In this document: piece by piece, positions 9,465 through 17,260 of the stretch
Position numbering within the stretch: the stretch's first letter is position 1
Layout of the letters: every line of letters begins with the position of its first letter
Assembly: GCF_007991615.1 (NCBI RefSeq)
Contig: NZ_BJYR01000018.1
Location: 62,001-126,000, forward strand
DNA length: 64,000 nucleotides
Reading direction: 5' to 3'
From: Novosphingobium sediminis
GTDB taxonomy: Bacteria > Pseudomonadota > Alphaproteobacteria > Sphingomonadales > Sphingomonadaceae
Program-made: the position numbers and the translations under genes
The notes under the pieces: model-generated
The model's database searches: none
Told to the model about the DNA's origin: nothing
Seen by the model: the letters and a program-made list of their open reading frames with translations, nothing else

Positions 9465-9491
9465 GGGCGTCCGGGAACTCCCCGGGCGCCC
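9465..9491 (+). terminator. Weak GC hairpin between receptor and dioxygenase
   Basis: GGGCG (9465-9469) can pair with CGCCC (9487-9491), followed by ACCAATTTT. A direct repeat CCCCGGGCG also occurs twice here. It could reduce read-through from the receptor gene. Short stem, low confidence. Confidence 0.3.
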
Positions 9492-9514
9492 ACCAATTTT
9501 GAAAGGGACGAACG

Positions 9515-10444
9515 ATGGCTCTCGAAGGGGTGATGCGTCCGGGGCATGCGCAGATCCGCGTGCTCGAACTGGATGCCGCAGTCCATTTCTACCGCGATGT
9601 TCTCGGCCTTGTTGAAACCGGCCGGGATGCATCGGGCCGGGTCTATTTCAAGTGCTGGGACGAGCGCGATCACCACAGCATCGTGCTGCGCGAGGCTGAG
9701 AGCGCCGGGATCGATTTCCTCGGCTTCAAGGTCCGCGACGATGCGACGCTCGACCGGTTCGAGGCGAAGCTCGCTGAAGCAGGCATTGCCACGACGAGCC
9801 TTCCGGCTGGCGATCTGCTCGAAACCGGCCGCCGGGTGCGCTTCACGCTGCCCTCCGGCCACGAGATCGAGCTTTATGCCACCAAGACCTCGGTCGGCAA
9901 CGGCATGCCCATGGTCAATCCTGCGCCGTGGAACGAGCAGAGCGAGACCGGCATCGCCCCTGTGCGCTTCGATCACGCGCTGCTCTATGGGCCCAATATC
10001 GCCGACGTGAAGCGCATCTTCGTCGACATCCTCGGCTTCTACCTCGTCGAGCGGGTGCTTGGCCCCGATGGCGAGACAGAGACCGCGCTGTGGCTTTCGT
10101 GCGGCCAGAAGGTCCACGACATCGCCTTCGTGGAACACCCGGAGCCGGGCAAGCTGCACCACTGCTCGTTCCTGATGGACAGCTGGGAGAAGGTGCTGCG
10201 CGCTGGCGACATCATGTCGAAGAACGAGATCTCGGTCGATATCGGGCCAACGCGCCACGGCATCACGCGCGGCTGCACGATCTATGCCTGGGATCCTTCG
10301 GGCAACCGTTTCGAGACGTTCCAGGGCGGGTACTACCCTTATCCGGACTACGAGACGATCACCTGGACCTGGGACGCGTTCCCGCAGGGCCTCGATTACC
10401 CGCAGCGCAAGCTGCACGAGAGCTTCCTCTCGATCGTGACCTGA
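9515..10444 (+). CDS. Catechol 2,3-dioxygenase (extradiol, copy 2)
   Basis: A second 309-residue type I extradiol dioxygenase, alignable without gaps to the protein at 4304-5233 and identical at more than half the positions by eye. It keeps FDHALLYGP, KLHHCSF, GPTRHG and NRFETF, so all Fe(II) ligands and catalytic residues are present. The region around 175-200 differs, consistent with another catechol preference such as alkylcatechol (inference). GAAAGGGA precedes ATG 9515. It heads the dmpE-H-I-F-G lower-pathway genes. Confidence 0.93.
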   Translation: MALEGVMRPGHAQIRVLELDAAVHFYRDVLGLVETGRDASGRVYFKCWDERDHHSIVLREAESAGIDFLGFKVRDDATLDRFEAKLAEAGIATTSLPAGDLLETGRRVRFTLPSGHEIELYATKTSVGNGMPMVNPAPWNEQSETGIAPVRFDHALLYGPNIADVKRIFVDILGFYLVERVLGPDGETETALWLSCGQKVHDIAFVEHPEPGKLHHCSFLMDSWEKVLRAGDIMSKNEISVDIGPTRHGITRGCTIYAWDPSGNRFETFQGGYYPYPDYETITWTWDAFPQGLDYPQRKLHESFLSIVT

Positions 10445-10490
10445 CTGCCTGCTGCAACCCGACCGCTTTCCCCCGCAGAGTACCGCGCCC

Positions 10491-11297
10491 ATGGCCCTCG
10501 ATCCTTCCACCATCAACCGTTTCGGAGACGAGCTCTACGCGGCGCTCGTCGACGGCCGGACGATCCCGAACCTGCGGGACCGTGCGCCCGGAATGTCCAT
10601 CGTTGATGCCTATCAGGTGCAAGCGCGCATGCTTGTCCATCGGCTGGCGGCGGGCGAGACGGTCGTCGGCAAGAAGATCGGCGTCACTTCGCGCGCGGTG
10701 CAGCAAGCCATCGGCGTGTTCGAGCCCGATTTCGGCATCCTCACTTCGGCGATGGAATATGCCGATGGCGCGGAAGTGCCGTGGGAAACGCTGATCCAGC
10801 CCAAGGCCGAGGCGGAGATTGCCTTCGTGCTGAAGCGCGATCTCGTCGGCCCGGGCGTGACCGCCGCCGATGTGCTCGCCGCGACCGACCATGTGCGCGC
10901 CTGCTTCGAGATCGTCGACAGCCGGATCGATGGCTGGGACATCCGCATTCAGGATACCGTGGCGGACAACGCTTCCTGCGGCGTCTACGTACTCGGTGCC
11001 GACAAGGTCGATCCGCGCGACGTTGATCTCGCGCTGGCTGGCATGGTCGCCATGCGCAATGGCGAAGTCGTGGTGACCGGCGCGGGCGCTGCGGTGCAGG
11101 GCTCGCCGCTCAATGCCGTTGCCTGGCTTGCCAACACGCTGGGCCGCCTCGGCACGCTGCTGCTCGCGGGCGAGACCATCCTGTCCGGCGCGCTCGGACC
11201 GATGTTCGCCATCGAACCCGGCGACCGGCTGACCATGAAGGTCGGCGGGATCGGTGCCTGTTCCATCGCCTTCTCGCGGGAGAGCGTCCATGCTTGA
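10491..11297 (+). CDS. dmpE: 2-hydroxypenta-2,4-dienoate hydratase (DmpE-like)
   Basis: The 268-residue member of the hydratase/decarboxylase family adds water to 2-hydroxypentadienoate to give 4-hydroxy-2-oxovalerate. The family block KKIGVTSRAVQ is near residue 62, the metal-site region KAEAEIAFVL near 104, and DTVADNASCG near 158. It is homologous to the following dmpH product. The ribosome site is weak and 46 nt separate it from the dioxygenase. The last 8 nt overlap the dmpH start. Confidence 0.92.
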   Translation: MALDPSTINRFGDELYAALVDGRTIPNLRDRAPGMSIVDAYQVQARMLVHRLAAGETVVGKKIGVTSRAVQQAIGVFEPDFGILTSAMEYADGAEVPWETLIQPKAEAEIAFVLKRDLVGPGVTAADVLAATDHVRACFEIVDSRIDGWDIRIQDTVADNASCGVYVLGADKVDPRDVDLALAGMVAMRNGEVVVTGAGAAVQGSPLNAVAWLANTLGRLGTLLLAGETILSGALGPMFAIEPGDRLTMKVGGIGACSIAFSRESVHA

Positions 11298-12075
11298 GCC
11301 CGGTGCCGCTGCCCTGATCGCAGCCGACGTCGATCACGCGCAGACCCATGCGCACACCATGCCCAAGATATCCGATGCACATCCCGGGATGACCATCGAC
11401 GACGGGTATGATGTGCAGGACGCGCTGCTCGGCCGCTGGGAAGCGCGTGGCCGCCAGCTCATCGGCTACAAGGCCGGCCTCACCTCGCGCGCGAAGATGG
11501 CGCAGATGGGCGTCGATGTGCCTAGCTTCGGCATGTTGATGCGCGATACCTGCGAGGCCGAGGGCGGCACGCTTTCGACCGAAGGGCTGATCCATCCGCG
11601 TGTCGAGGCCGAGATCGCGTTCGTGACTTCCGCCGATCTGGCCGGGCCGAACGTCTCGCCCGAGGAGATTCTGGCGGCGACCGACTATGTCATCCCCGCC
11701 ATCGAGATCATCGACAGCCGGTTCGAGAAGTTCAAGTTCGACCTCGCCAGCGTGGTGGCCGACAATGGCTCCTCTGCGCGGTTTGTGATCGGCGGGCGCG
11801 CGCGGAGGGCGGTCGGGCTCGATCTCGATGCGGTCGGCGTCGTGCTCGAGATCAATGGCGAACCGATGGCTTTCGCGTCGAGTGGCGCGGTGCTCGGCCA
11901 TCCGGTCAATGTCACGCAATTGCTCGTCGCCTGGCTCCACAGCCGCGGACGCATCCTGCCTGCAGGCAGCGTCGTCCTCACCGGCGCCGTTACCGAAGCC
12001 TTCCCCATCAAGCCGGGCGACGCCGTCTGTGCGCGCTTTCAGGACATGGGGTCCATCAACGTCAGGATCGCGTAA
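11290..12075 (+). CDS. dmpH: 4-oxalocrotonate (2-oxo-3-hexenedioate) decarboxylase
   Basis: A 261-residue paralogue of DmpE that decarboxylates 2-oxo-3-hexenedioate and forms a complex with DmpE in known pathways. It carries [12 protein letters not shown] near residue 58, RVEAEIAFV near 101 and [11 protein letters not shown] near 155. ATG 11290 overlaps the dmpE end by 8 nt; the upstream in-frame codon at 11254 lies deeper in dmpE and is less likely. Its TAA shares one base with the dmpI ATG. Confidence 0.91.
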   Translation: MLEPGAAALIAADVDHAQTHAHTMPKISDAHPGMTIDDGYDVQDALLGRWEARGRQLIGYKAGLTSRAKMAQMGVDVPSFGMLMRDTCEAEGGTLSTEGLIHPRVEAEIAFVTSADLAGPNVSPEEILAATDYVIPAIEIIDSRFEKFKFDLASVVADNGSSARFVIGGRARRAVGLDLDAVGVVLEINGEPMAFASSGAVLGHPVNVTQLLVAWLHSRGRILPAGSVVLTGAVTEAFPIKPGDAVCARFQDMGSINVRIA

Positions 12076-12293
12076 TGCCGATTATCTCCGTCGTGATCGC
12101 CGAAGGGCGCACCACAGCCATGAAGCGCCGGTTCATTCGGGCCATCACGGAAGCCACGGTCGAGGCGCTGGGCGTCAAGCCGGATCAGGTCCGCGTGATG
12201 CTCAACGAACTGCCGCTGGGCCACTATGCTGTGGCCGGAGAAACCTTCGCCGAACGGGCGGAAAATGCCGCGACAATCAAGGAGGCTTCGTGA
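12075..12293 (+). CDS. dmpI: 4-oxalocrotonate tautomerase
   Basis: The 72-residue tautomerase has the catalytic Pro directly after Met ([12 protein letters not shown]) and Arg at mature position 11. It converts 2-hydroxymuconate to 2-oxo-3-hexenedioate, the DmpH substrate. It is slightly longer than the classic 62-residue enzyme. Both ends share one base with the neighbouring coding regions, so translation is coupled. Confidence 0.92.
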   Translation: MPIISVVIAEGRTTAMKRRFIRAITEATVEALGVKPDQVRVMLNELPLGHYAVAGETFAERAENAATIKEAS

Positions 12294-13216
12294 TGAGCAA
12301 GATCAAGTGCGCCATTATCGGGCCGGGCAATATCGGCACCGACCTGCTCTACAAGCTGCTCCGCTCCGAAGTGCTTGAACCGGTGTGGATGGTCGGCGTC
12401 GATCCGACATCGGCGGGCCTTGCTCGTGCGCGCGAGCTTGGCCTGAAGACCACCGAGGAAGGCGTGGACGGCCTGCTGCCGCACGTGCTGGAAGACGGCA
12501 TCCGCATCGCCTTTGATGCGACCTCGGCGTATGTCCACGCGGAAAACAGCCGCAAGCTCAATGAACTGGGCGTGGTGATGATCGACCTCACCCCCGCCGC
12601 GATCGGCCCGCTCTGTGTGCCGCCGGTGAACCTTGCGGCGCTCGCCGAGCAGTCGGTCGCCAACGTCAACATGGTAACCTGTGCCGGGCAGGCGACGATC
12701 CCGATGGTCGCCGCCGTCAGCCGCGTGCAGTCAGTCGATTACGCCGAGATCATCGCCACGGTCGCCTCGAAGTCCATCGGACCGGGCACGCGCAAGAACA
12801 TCGACGAGTTCACCCGCACCACCTCGGGCGCGGTTGTGAAGGTTGGCGGCGCAAAGCAGGGCAAGGCGATCGTGGTCATCAACCCGGCCGAACCGCCGCT
12901 GATGATGCGCGACACCGTCTACTGCGAAACGGCGGACGAGCCGGATCAGGCAGCGATCACCCAGTCGGTCCACGCCATGATCGCCGAAGTGCAGAAGTAC
13001 GTGCCCGGCTACCGGCTCAAGAACGGGCCCACCTTCGATGGCCGCAAGGTGGCCATCTTCCTTGAGGTCGAAGGGCTGGGTGACTTCCTGCCCAAGTATG
13101 CGGGCAACCTCGACATCATGACCGCCGCAGGAGCGCGCACCGCCGAACTGTTTGCGCGGCACATGCTTGATGGCACCTTCAGCCTTGCCGCCCCTGCCAG
13201 CATGGAGACTGTGTGA
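12293..13216 (+). CDS. dmpF: Acetaldehyde dehydrogenase (acylating)
   Basis: The 307-residue CoA-acylating enzyme makes acetyl-CoA from acetaldehyde and NAD. The N-terminal Rossmann motif is GPGNIG (10-15) and the catalytic cysteine is C130 in NMVTCAGQA. Family members form a channelling complex with the aldolase DmpG, encoded next with a 1-nt overlap. ATG 12293 overlaps the dmpI TGA; the much longer frame reaching back to 11828 is a shadow of dmpH and dmpI. Confidence 0.95.
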   Translation: MSKIKCAIIGPGNIGTDLLYKLLRSEVLEPVWMVGVDPTSAGLARARELGLKTTEEGVDGLLPHVLEDGIRIAFDATSAYVHAENSRKLNELGVVMIDLTPAAIGPLCVPPVNLAALAEQSVANVNMVTCAGQATIPMVAAVSRVQSVDYAEIIATVASKSIGPGTRKNIDEFTRTTSGAVVKVGGAKQGKAIVVINPAEPPLMMRDTVYCETADEPDQAAITQSVHAMIAEVQKYVPGYRLKNGPTFDGRKVAIFLEVEGLGDFLPKYAGNLDIMTAAGARTAELFARHMLDGTFSLAAPASMETV

Positions 13217-14262
13217 TGACGCTTGAAGAACAGGTGCGCGGCAAGAAGGTCAAGCTGCACGACATGTGCTTGCGCGATGGCATGCACTCGATGCGGCACC
13301 AGATTTCGGTCGAGCAGATGATCGACATCTCGACCGGGCTCGATGCTGCCGGGGTGCCGTTCATGCAAGTGACGCACGGTGACGGCCTCGGCGGTTCCTC
13401 GCTCAACTACGGGCGCGGCAAGCACACCGATCAGGAATACATCTCCGCCGTCGCCTCGCGCGTAAAGAACGCGGTCGTCTCGGTGCTCCACGTTCCCGGC
13501 ATCGGCACGCTCGATGAACTGCGCATGGCGGCAGACAACGGCGCGGGCTGCGTCCACGTCGCCTCGCACTGCACCGAGGCGGACGTTACCGAGCAGCACA
13601 TCGGCCTTGGCCGCAAGCTCGGCATGGACACCGTCGGCTTCCTGATGATGGCGCACATGACCACACCCGAAGCGCTGGTCGAGCAGGCGCTGCTGATGGA
13701 AGGCTACGGCGCGACTACGGTCTACTGCGTCGACAGCGCGGGCTACATGCTGCCCGACGATGTCACCGCCCGCGTCGGCGCGCTGCGCAGCGTGCTGCAG
13801 GCCGAAACGGAGATCGGCTTCCACGGCCACCACAACCTCGGCATGGGCATCGCCAATTCGCTTGCCGCCATCGCTTCGGGCGCGACCCGTGTCGATGGTT
13901 CGGCTGCGGGCTTCGGCGCGGGCGCGGGCAACACCCCGCTCGAGGTCTTCGCCGCGGTGTGCGACCGGCTCGGCATCGAAACCGGGATCGACACGTTCAA
14001 GCTGATGGACGTTGCCGAAGAGCGCGTGCTGCCGATGATGGCCAAGCCTCCGCGCGCGGACCGCGATGCGCTGACGCTGGGCTATGCCGGTGTCTATTCG
14101 ACCTTCCTCTACTTCGCCAAGGATGCCGAGCGGAAGTACGGCCTGCCAGCGCGCGAGCTGCTGGTCGAACTGGGCCGCCTCAAGATGATCGGCGGACAGG
14201 AAGACATGATCGAGGACACCGCGCTGACCATGGCGCGGGCGCGCGGCCTGCTTCCGGCCTGA
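13216..14262 (+). CDS. dmpG: 4-hydroxy-2-oxovalerate aldolase
   Basis: The 348-residue class II (Mn2+) aldolase cleaves 4-hydroxy-2-oxovalerate to pyruvate and acetaldehyde. The N-terminal LRDGMH (19-24) gives catalytic Arg, metal Asp and base His; [10 protein letters not shown] supplies the metal His pair. The C-terminal domain is the DmpF-docking region. ATG 13216 shares its A with the dmpF stop; a GTG codon just before it (13213) is also in frame. Confidence 0.95.
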   Translation: MTLEEQVRGKKVKLHDMCLRDGMHSMRHQISVEQMIDISTGLDAAGVPFMQVTHGDGLGGSSLNYGRGKHTDQEYISAVASRVKNAVVSVLHVPGIGTLDELRMAADNGAGCVHVASHCTEADVTEQHIGLGRKLGMDTVGFLMMAHMTTPEALVEQALLMEGYGATTVYCVDSAGYMLPDDVTARVGALRSVLQAETEIGFHGHHNLGMGIANSLAAIASGATRVDGSAAGFGAGAGNTPLEVFAAVCDRLGIETGIDTFKLMDVAEERVLPMMAKPPRADRDALTLGYAGVYSTFLYFAKDAERKYGLPARELLVELGRLKMIGGQEDMIEDTALTMARARGLLPA

Positions 14263-14269
14263 TCCGGCG

Positions 14270-15028
14270 ATGGGGCCTCGTCAGGAGCACGCCGTTGTCG
14301 TGGGCGCGGGCGGCACTTTCGGAAGCGCGATTGCCGCAAGGCTGGCGGCGCAAGGGCTGTCGGTGATCGGCATCGGCCGTAGCGAGGCCCCGCTTGCCGC
14401 GCTGGCCGAAACCATCGGCGAAGGGTTCACCCCGCTGCTGGCCGACATGGGCGACGACAGCGCGATCCCGGCGATTGCCAGCACGCTTTCCTTGCCCGTT
14501 GCGATGGTTGTCCATGCGCCGGGCCTGCCGGTTGCGGGCGGCGTGCGCGATGCGCGGCCCGACCTGCTCGCTGCGGCCTGCAACATCAAGGTTGGCGGTA
14601 TGCTGCGGCTGGTGCGCGGGGCCGAGGCGCGGCTGCGCTCCGGCTCGCGGCTCGTCGCCATCGGCGGACACTATGGGTTCGAACCGACCGCCTATGCCGC
14701 GACCGCCGGTGTCGCCAACGCCGCCGTTGCCAACCTCATCCGCCAGCTCAGTTGGGCGTACGGCGAACAGGGCGTGACCGCGCATCTCATTGCGCCCGGC
14801 CCGGCTGACAGCGAGCGCCTGCGCAATGTTGCCGCAGCGCGCGCCAGCCGCAACGGCAGTGATCTTGAAGACGAGCTTGACGCGATGCGCGCGGAATCCG
14901 CCATCGGCGCCTTCGTCAGCGCCGAGCAGGTGGCCTGGGCGGTTTCCACCCTGCTGGCGCCCGAAGCTGATGCACTGGCCGGATCGACGCTGTTTCTCGA
15001 CGCTGGCCGTCGGCGCGGGTTGCCCTGA
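14270..15028 (+). CDS. SDR-like protein with degenerate catalytic triad
   Basis: A 252-residue short-chain dehydrogenase fold with nucleotide-binding VGAGGTFGSA at 11-20. The usual catalytic Tyr is Y142, but the Lys four residues on is A146 (YAATA), and the Ser region reads VAIGGHYG without serine. N105 is kept. It may be non-catalytic or use another mechanism. It follows dmpG by 7 nt and precedes the long tautomerase, so it probably belongs to the lower-pathway operon. It could not obviously replace the missing semialdehyde dehydrogenase. Confidence 0.8.
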   Translation: MGPRQEHAVVVGAGGTFGSAIAARLAAQGLSVIGIGRSEAPLAALAETIGEGFTPLLADMGDDSAIPAIASTLSLPVAMVVHAPGLPVAGGVRDARPDLLAAACNIKVGGMLRLVRGAEARLRSGSRLVAIGGHYGFEPTAYAATAGVANAAVANLIRQLSWAYGEQGVTAHLIAPGPADSERLRNVAAARASRNGSDLEDELDAMRAESAIGAFVSAEQVAWAVSTLLAPEADALAGSTLFLDAGRRRGLP

Positions 15029-15041
15029 GGAGCGCTTTTTC

Positions 15042-15479
15042 ATGCCCATCATCCAGTTCCATCTTGTCAGCTCGGCCTATCCTGAAACGGCCATCGACAC
15101 GCTGCTGATCGAAGCCAGCCATGCCTTCGCCGCCGCGCTTTATCCCGAACTCACGCCGGTCCCGGTCGAGCGGGTGCGCGCGTTGGTTTGCGATATCGCA
15201 CCGCGCCGCTGCGCGGTTGGCGGAAGGCTGGTTAGCGATGGCGCCGTGCCTGCGCCCTTCTTCACCTGCCTCACGCTCGTTGGCCGTCCCCGTGCGCAGC
15301 TTGATGCCATGATGGAAGGCCTCACCGATCTCGTCGCACGGCATCTCGCCTGCGAACGCAAGCTGGTGCGCGGGCTGATTATCCCGGTGGAAGCAGACGA
15401 TTGGTATATCGCCGGCGTGGCCGCCAGCGCAGCACGTGCGGCGGAACTGGCGCAGCGCAAGGCTGGGCGTTCAGACTGA
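15042..15479 (+). CDS. Long (two-unit) tautomerase-superfamily protein
   Basis: A 145-residue protein starting MPIIQFHLVSS, so the mature N-terminus is the catalytic proline of the 4-oxalocrotonate tautomerase superfamily. Length and a second beta-alpha-beta-like unit beginning near PFFTCLTLVG suggest a fused arrangement as in cis-CaaD/MSAD relatives. The exact reaction is unknown. ATG 15042 lies 14 nt after the SDR stop with GAGGAGCG upstream; the longer frame from 14790 overlaps the SDR and is rejected. It is probably the last gene of the operon. Confidence 0.75.
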   Translation: MPIIQFHLVSSAYPETAIDTLLIEASHAFAAALYPELTPVPVERVRALVCDIAPRRCAVGGRLVSDGAVPAPFFTCLTLVGRPRAQLDAMMEGLTDLVARHLACERKLVRGLIIPVEADDWYIAGVAASAARAAELAQRKAGRSD

Positions 15480-15559
15480 TCGCCCGCGCGCCGGCGCATC
15501 AGCAAAAACCGGCTTCCGGCAATATCCGTCAAACGGCGCGGGAGACTTGGATGGCAAGC

Positions 15560-15633
15560 TGGAGCGGGTGAAGGGAATCGAACCCTCGTATTCAGCTTGG
15601 GAAGCTGCTGCTCTACCATTGAGCTACACCCGC
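15560..15633 (-). tRNA. tRNA-Gly (anticodon CCC)
   Basis: On the minus strand the 74-nt sequence begins GCGGGTG and ends CACCCGC-T-CCA, giving a 7-bp acceptor stem with encoded CCA. The D-arm (TAGCTCAATGGTAGAGCA), the anticodon loop TTCCCAA (anticodon CCC, codon GGG) and the T-loop GGTTCGATTCC are all in place. Confidence 0.95.
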
Positions 15634-15863
15634 TCGGGCAGCTTTTGCGCACTGCCAGCGGCGAACGCCGGAGCCGCCGTATGGCGGGATCGTCGGCGCG
15701 CATCAAGCCCCTTTGATGGGGTGGGCGCGGCGATTGTGCCAAAGGTTGCGCCAGCTTTGCCGATCACGGCGCGATCGGCACGTACGCGGGTGGGATTGCG
15801 GCGTTGCATGTCGCGTGGCGGCGTGGAATGTCTGGCGCCAGAGGATGCCGACAGGACACGGTG

Positions 15864-16565
15864 ATGATCGAACTGCTGAGCGCGCCGACGCCCAACGGGT
15901 GGAAGATTTCCATCATGCTGGAGGAATGCGCGCTTCCCTATGAGGTGAAGTGGATCAACCTCGGCAAGGGCGAGCAGTTTGCGCCCGAGTTTCTCGCGGT
16001 GAGCCCCAACAACCGGATACCCGCGATCATCGATCATGCCCCGGCGGATGGCGGCGAGCCGGTGCCGGTGTTCGAGACGGGGGCGATCCTCTTCTATCTG
16101 GCGGAGAAGACGGGGCAATTTCTTCCTGCCGACCTGCGCGGGCGCAAGGCGGTGATGGAGTGGCTTTTCTGGCAGATCGGCGGGTTGGGGCCGATGCTGG
16201 GGCAGCATGGGCATTTTCGGCTCTATGCACCCGAACGGATTGCTTATGCGACCGACCGTTACCGGGCGGAGGCGTTGCGGCTGTATGGCGTGCTCGACCG
16301 CCAACTGGCGCGGCACGAACATGTTGCCGGGGCCGACTATTCGATTGCCGACATGGCCTGCTTTCCATGGATCCAGACGTGGAAGGCGCAAGGCATTCCG
16401 CTGGAGGAATTCGCGGCGCTGAAGGCATGGTATGACAGGTTGAAGGAACGTCCGGGCCTCCGGCGCGGAATGGCCGTGGGGCGCGAGCTGATCAACAAGC
16501 GGCCGCAGGACGATGCCGAAGCGCGGCGGGTGCTTTTCGGGATCAAGGATGAGGACAAGGTATGA
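15864..16565 (+). CDS. Nu-class glutathione S-transferase (YfcG/Ure2p-like)
   Basis: A 233-residue GST. The N-terminal thioredoxin fold carries T9 and N11 in SAPTPNGWKISIMLEE, matching YfcG-type enzymes that act mainly as disulfide-bond oxidoreductases. The C-terminal helical domain has the N-capping box DYSIADM. ATG 15864 is used; a GTG just before it is in frame. It overlaps the next gene by 4 nt, so the two are co-translated. The ~230 bp upstream hold the tRNA promoter region and no gene. Confidence 0.88.
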   Translation: MIELLSAPTPNGWKISIMLEECALPYEVKWINLGKGEQFAPEFLAVSPNNRIPAIIDHAPADGGEPVPVFETGAILFYLAEKTGQFLPADLRGRKAVMEWLFWQIGGLGPMLGQHGHFRLYAPERIAYATDRYRAEALRLYGVLDRQLARHEHVAGADYSIADMACFPWIQTWKAQGIPLEEFAALKAWYDRLKERPGLRRGMAVGRELINKRPQDDAEARRVLFGIKDEDKV

Positions 16566-17182
16566 GCGTGCGCGTCGAGTTTTTCTATGATCTCTCCTCG
16601 CCGTGGACGCGGCTGGCGTTTCACAACTTCCGCGCCGACATTGAAGGGCGCGATGTCACGGTAACGTGGCGGCCCTTCCTCGTTGGCGGGGTGTTCAATG
16701 CGGTGAACCAGAGCGTTTATGAAAGCCGCGCGAATCCGGATAATCCGAAGTTCCGCCTGAGCTTCGTCTGGCTCAAGGAATGGGCGCGGCTTGCAGGGTT
16801 GCGGATGAACTTTCCCTCGGAATTCCATCCGGTGAAGTCGGTCCACGCGATGCGCTTCTGCTGCGCGCTGGAGGAGCGACCTGAGGATCTGGTGCGTTTC
16901 AGTGAGGCGGCGTTCGAGGCCTATTTCGGCGACGCGCGCAATATCGACGATCCTGCCGTGCTGGAGGACATCGCCAATGCCTGCGGGCTTGATGGCGCGG
17001 CACTGCGGGCGGCTTCCGGGAGCGACGAGGTGAAGGCGCGGCTGCGCGCCAATACAGACGAGGCGATTGCGCGCGGGGCCTATGGTTCGCCGACGATCTA
17101 CGTCGATGGCGCTTTCATGTACTTCGGCAACGACCAATTGCCGCTGGTGCTGCAGCGCATCGATATGGTCGCTGCTGGCTGA
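16562..17182 (+). CDS. 2-hydroxychromene-2-carboxylate isomerase-like (DsbA/kappa-GST family)
   Basis: A 206-residue protein with the family start VEFFYDLSSPWTRLAFHN; S13 before Pro is the glutathione-activating serine of kappa GST and NahD isomerases. The C-terminal cis-Pro loop reads YGSPTIYVDG. By family it isomerises 2-hydroxychromene-2-carboxylate in naphthalene-type pathways, but many genomic homologues have untested substrates. ATGA overlap with the GST gene. Confidence 0.85.
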   Translation: MSVRVEFFYDLSSPWTRLAFHNFRADIEGRDVTVTWRPFLVGGVFNAVNQSVYESRANPDNPKFRLSFVWLKEWARLAGLRMNFPSEFHPVKSVHAMRFCCALEERPEDLVRFSEAAFEAYFGDARNIDDPAVLEDIANACGLDGAALRAASGSDEVKARLRANTDEAIARGAYGSPTIYVDGAFMYFGNDQLPLVLQRIDMVAAG

Positions 17183-17195
17183 AAGCCCAGTTGCG

Positions 17196-17212
17196 CTGGA
17201 TCAATGATCCAG
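17196..17212. promoter_or_regulatory. 17-bp perfect palindrome upstream of bchE
   Basis: CTGGATCA and TGATCCAG are exact inverted arms around a single A. It lies 14 bp after the isomerase stop and about 50 bp before bchE, so it may be an operator or, as RNA, a small 7-bp hairpin. Confidence 0.45.
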
Positions 17213-17232
17213 TGTCCAAAACAATGGAGCCT

Positions 17233-17260
17233 TGACCTGTCAATCGGGAGTGACAGGTCA
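17233..17260. promoter_or_regulatory. Palindrome covering RBS and start of bchE; PpsR/CrtJ-like
   Basis: TGACCTGTCA (17233-17242) and TGACAGGTCA (17251-17260) are perfect 10-bp arms around ATCGGGAG. The centre fits the PpsR/CrtJ consensus TGT-N12-ACA (TGT 17238-17240, ACA 17253-17255, also TGTC-N10-GACA). The Shine-Dalgarno GGGAG lies in the loop and the final A is the first base of the bchE ATG. It could be a repressor site, an RNA hairpin presenting the ribosome site, or both. Confidence 0.55.

Noticed and set aside
11828-12292. N-terminal extension of the acetaldehyde dehydrogenase
   Set aside because: It overlaps dmpH and dmpI in another frame; the Rossmann fold starts at 12293 as in homologues.
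14270-15028. Assignment of the SDR as the missing 2-hydroxymuconic semialdehyde dehydrogenase
   Set aside because: That enzyme is an ALDH-type protein of about 480 residues; this one is a 252-residue SDR fold without catalytic Lys or Ser.
15634-15863. Small gene between the tRNA and the GST
   Set aside because: Only a short open frame extending the GST upstream is present; no ribosome site or domain, and ATG 15864 explains the gene.
17196-17212. FNR box
   Set aside because: FNR needs TTGAT-N4-ATCAA; this palindrome is CTGGATCA/TGATCCAG with a 1-bp centre and does not fit.
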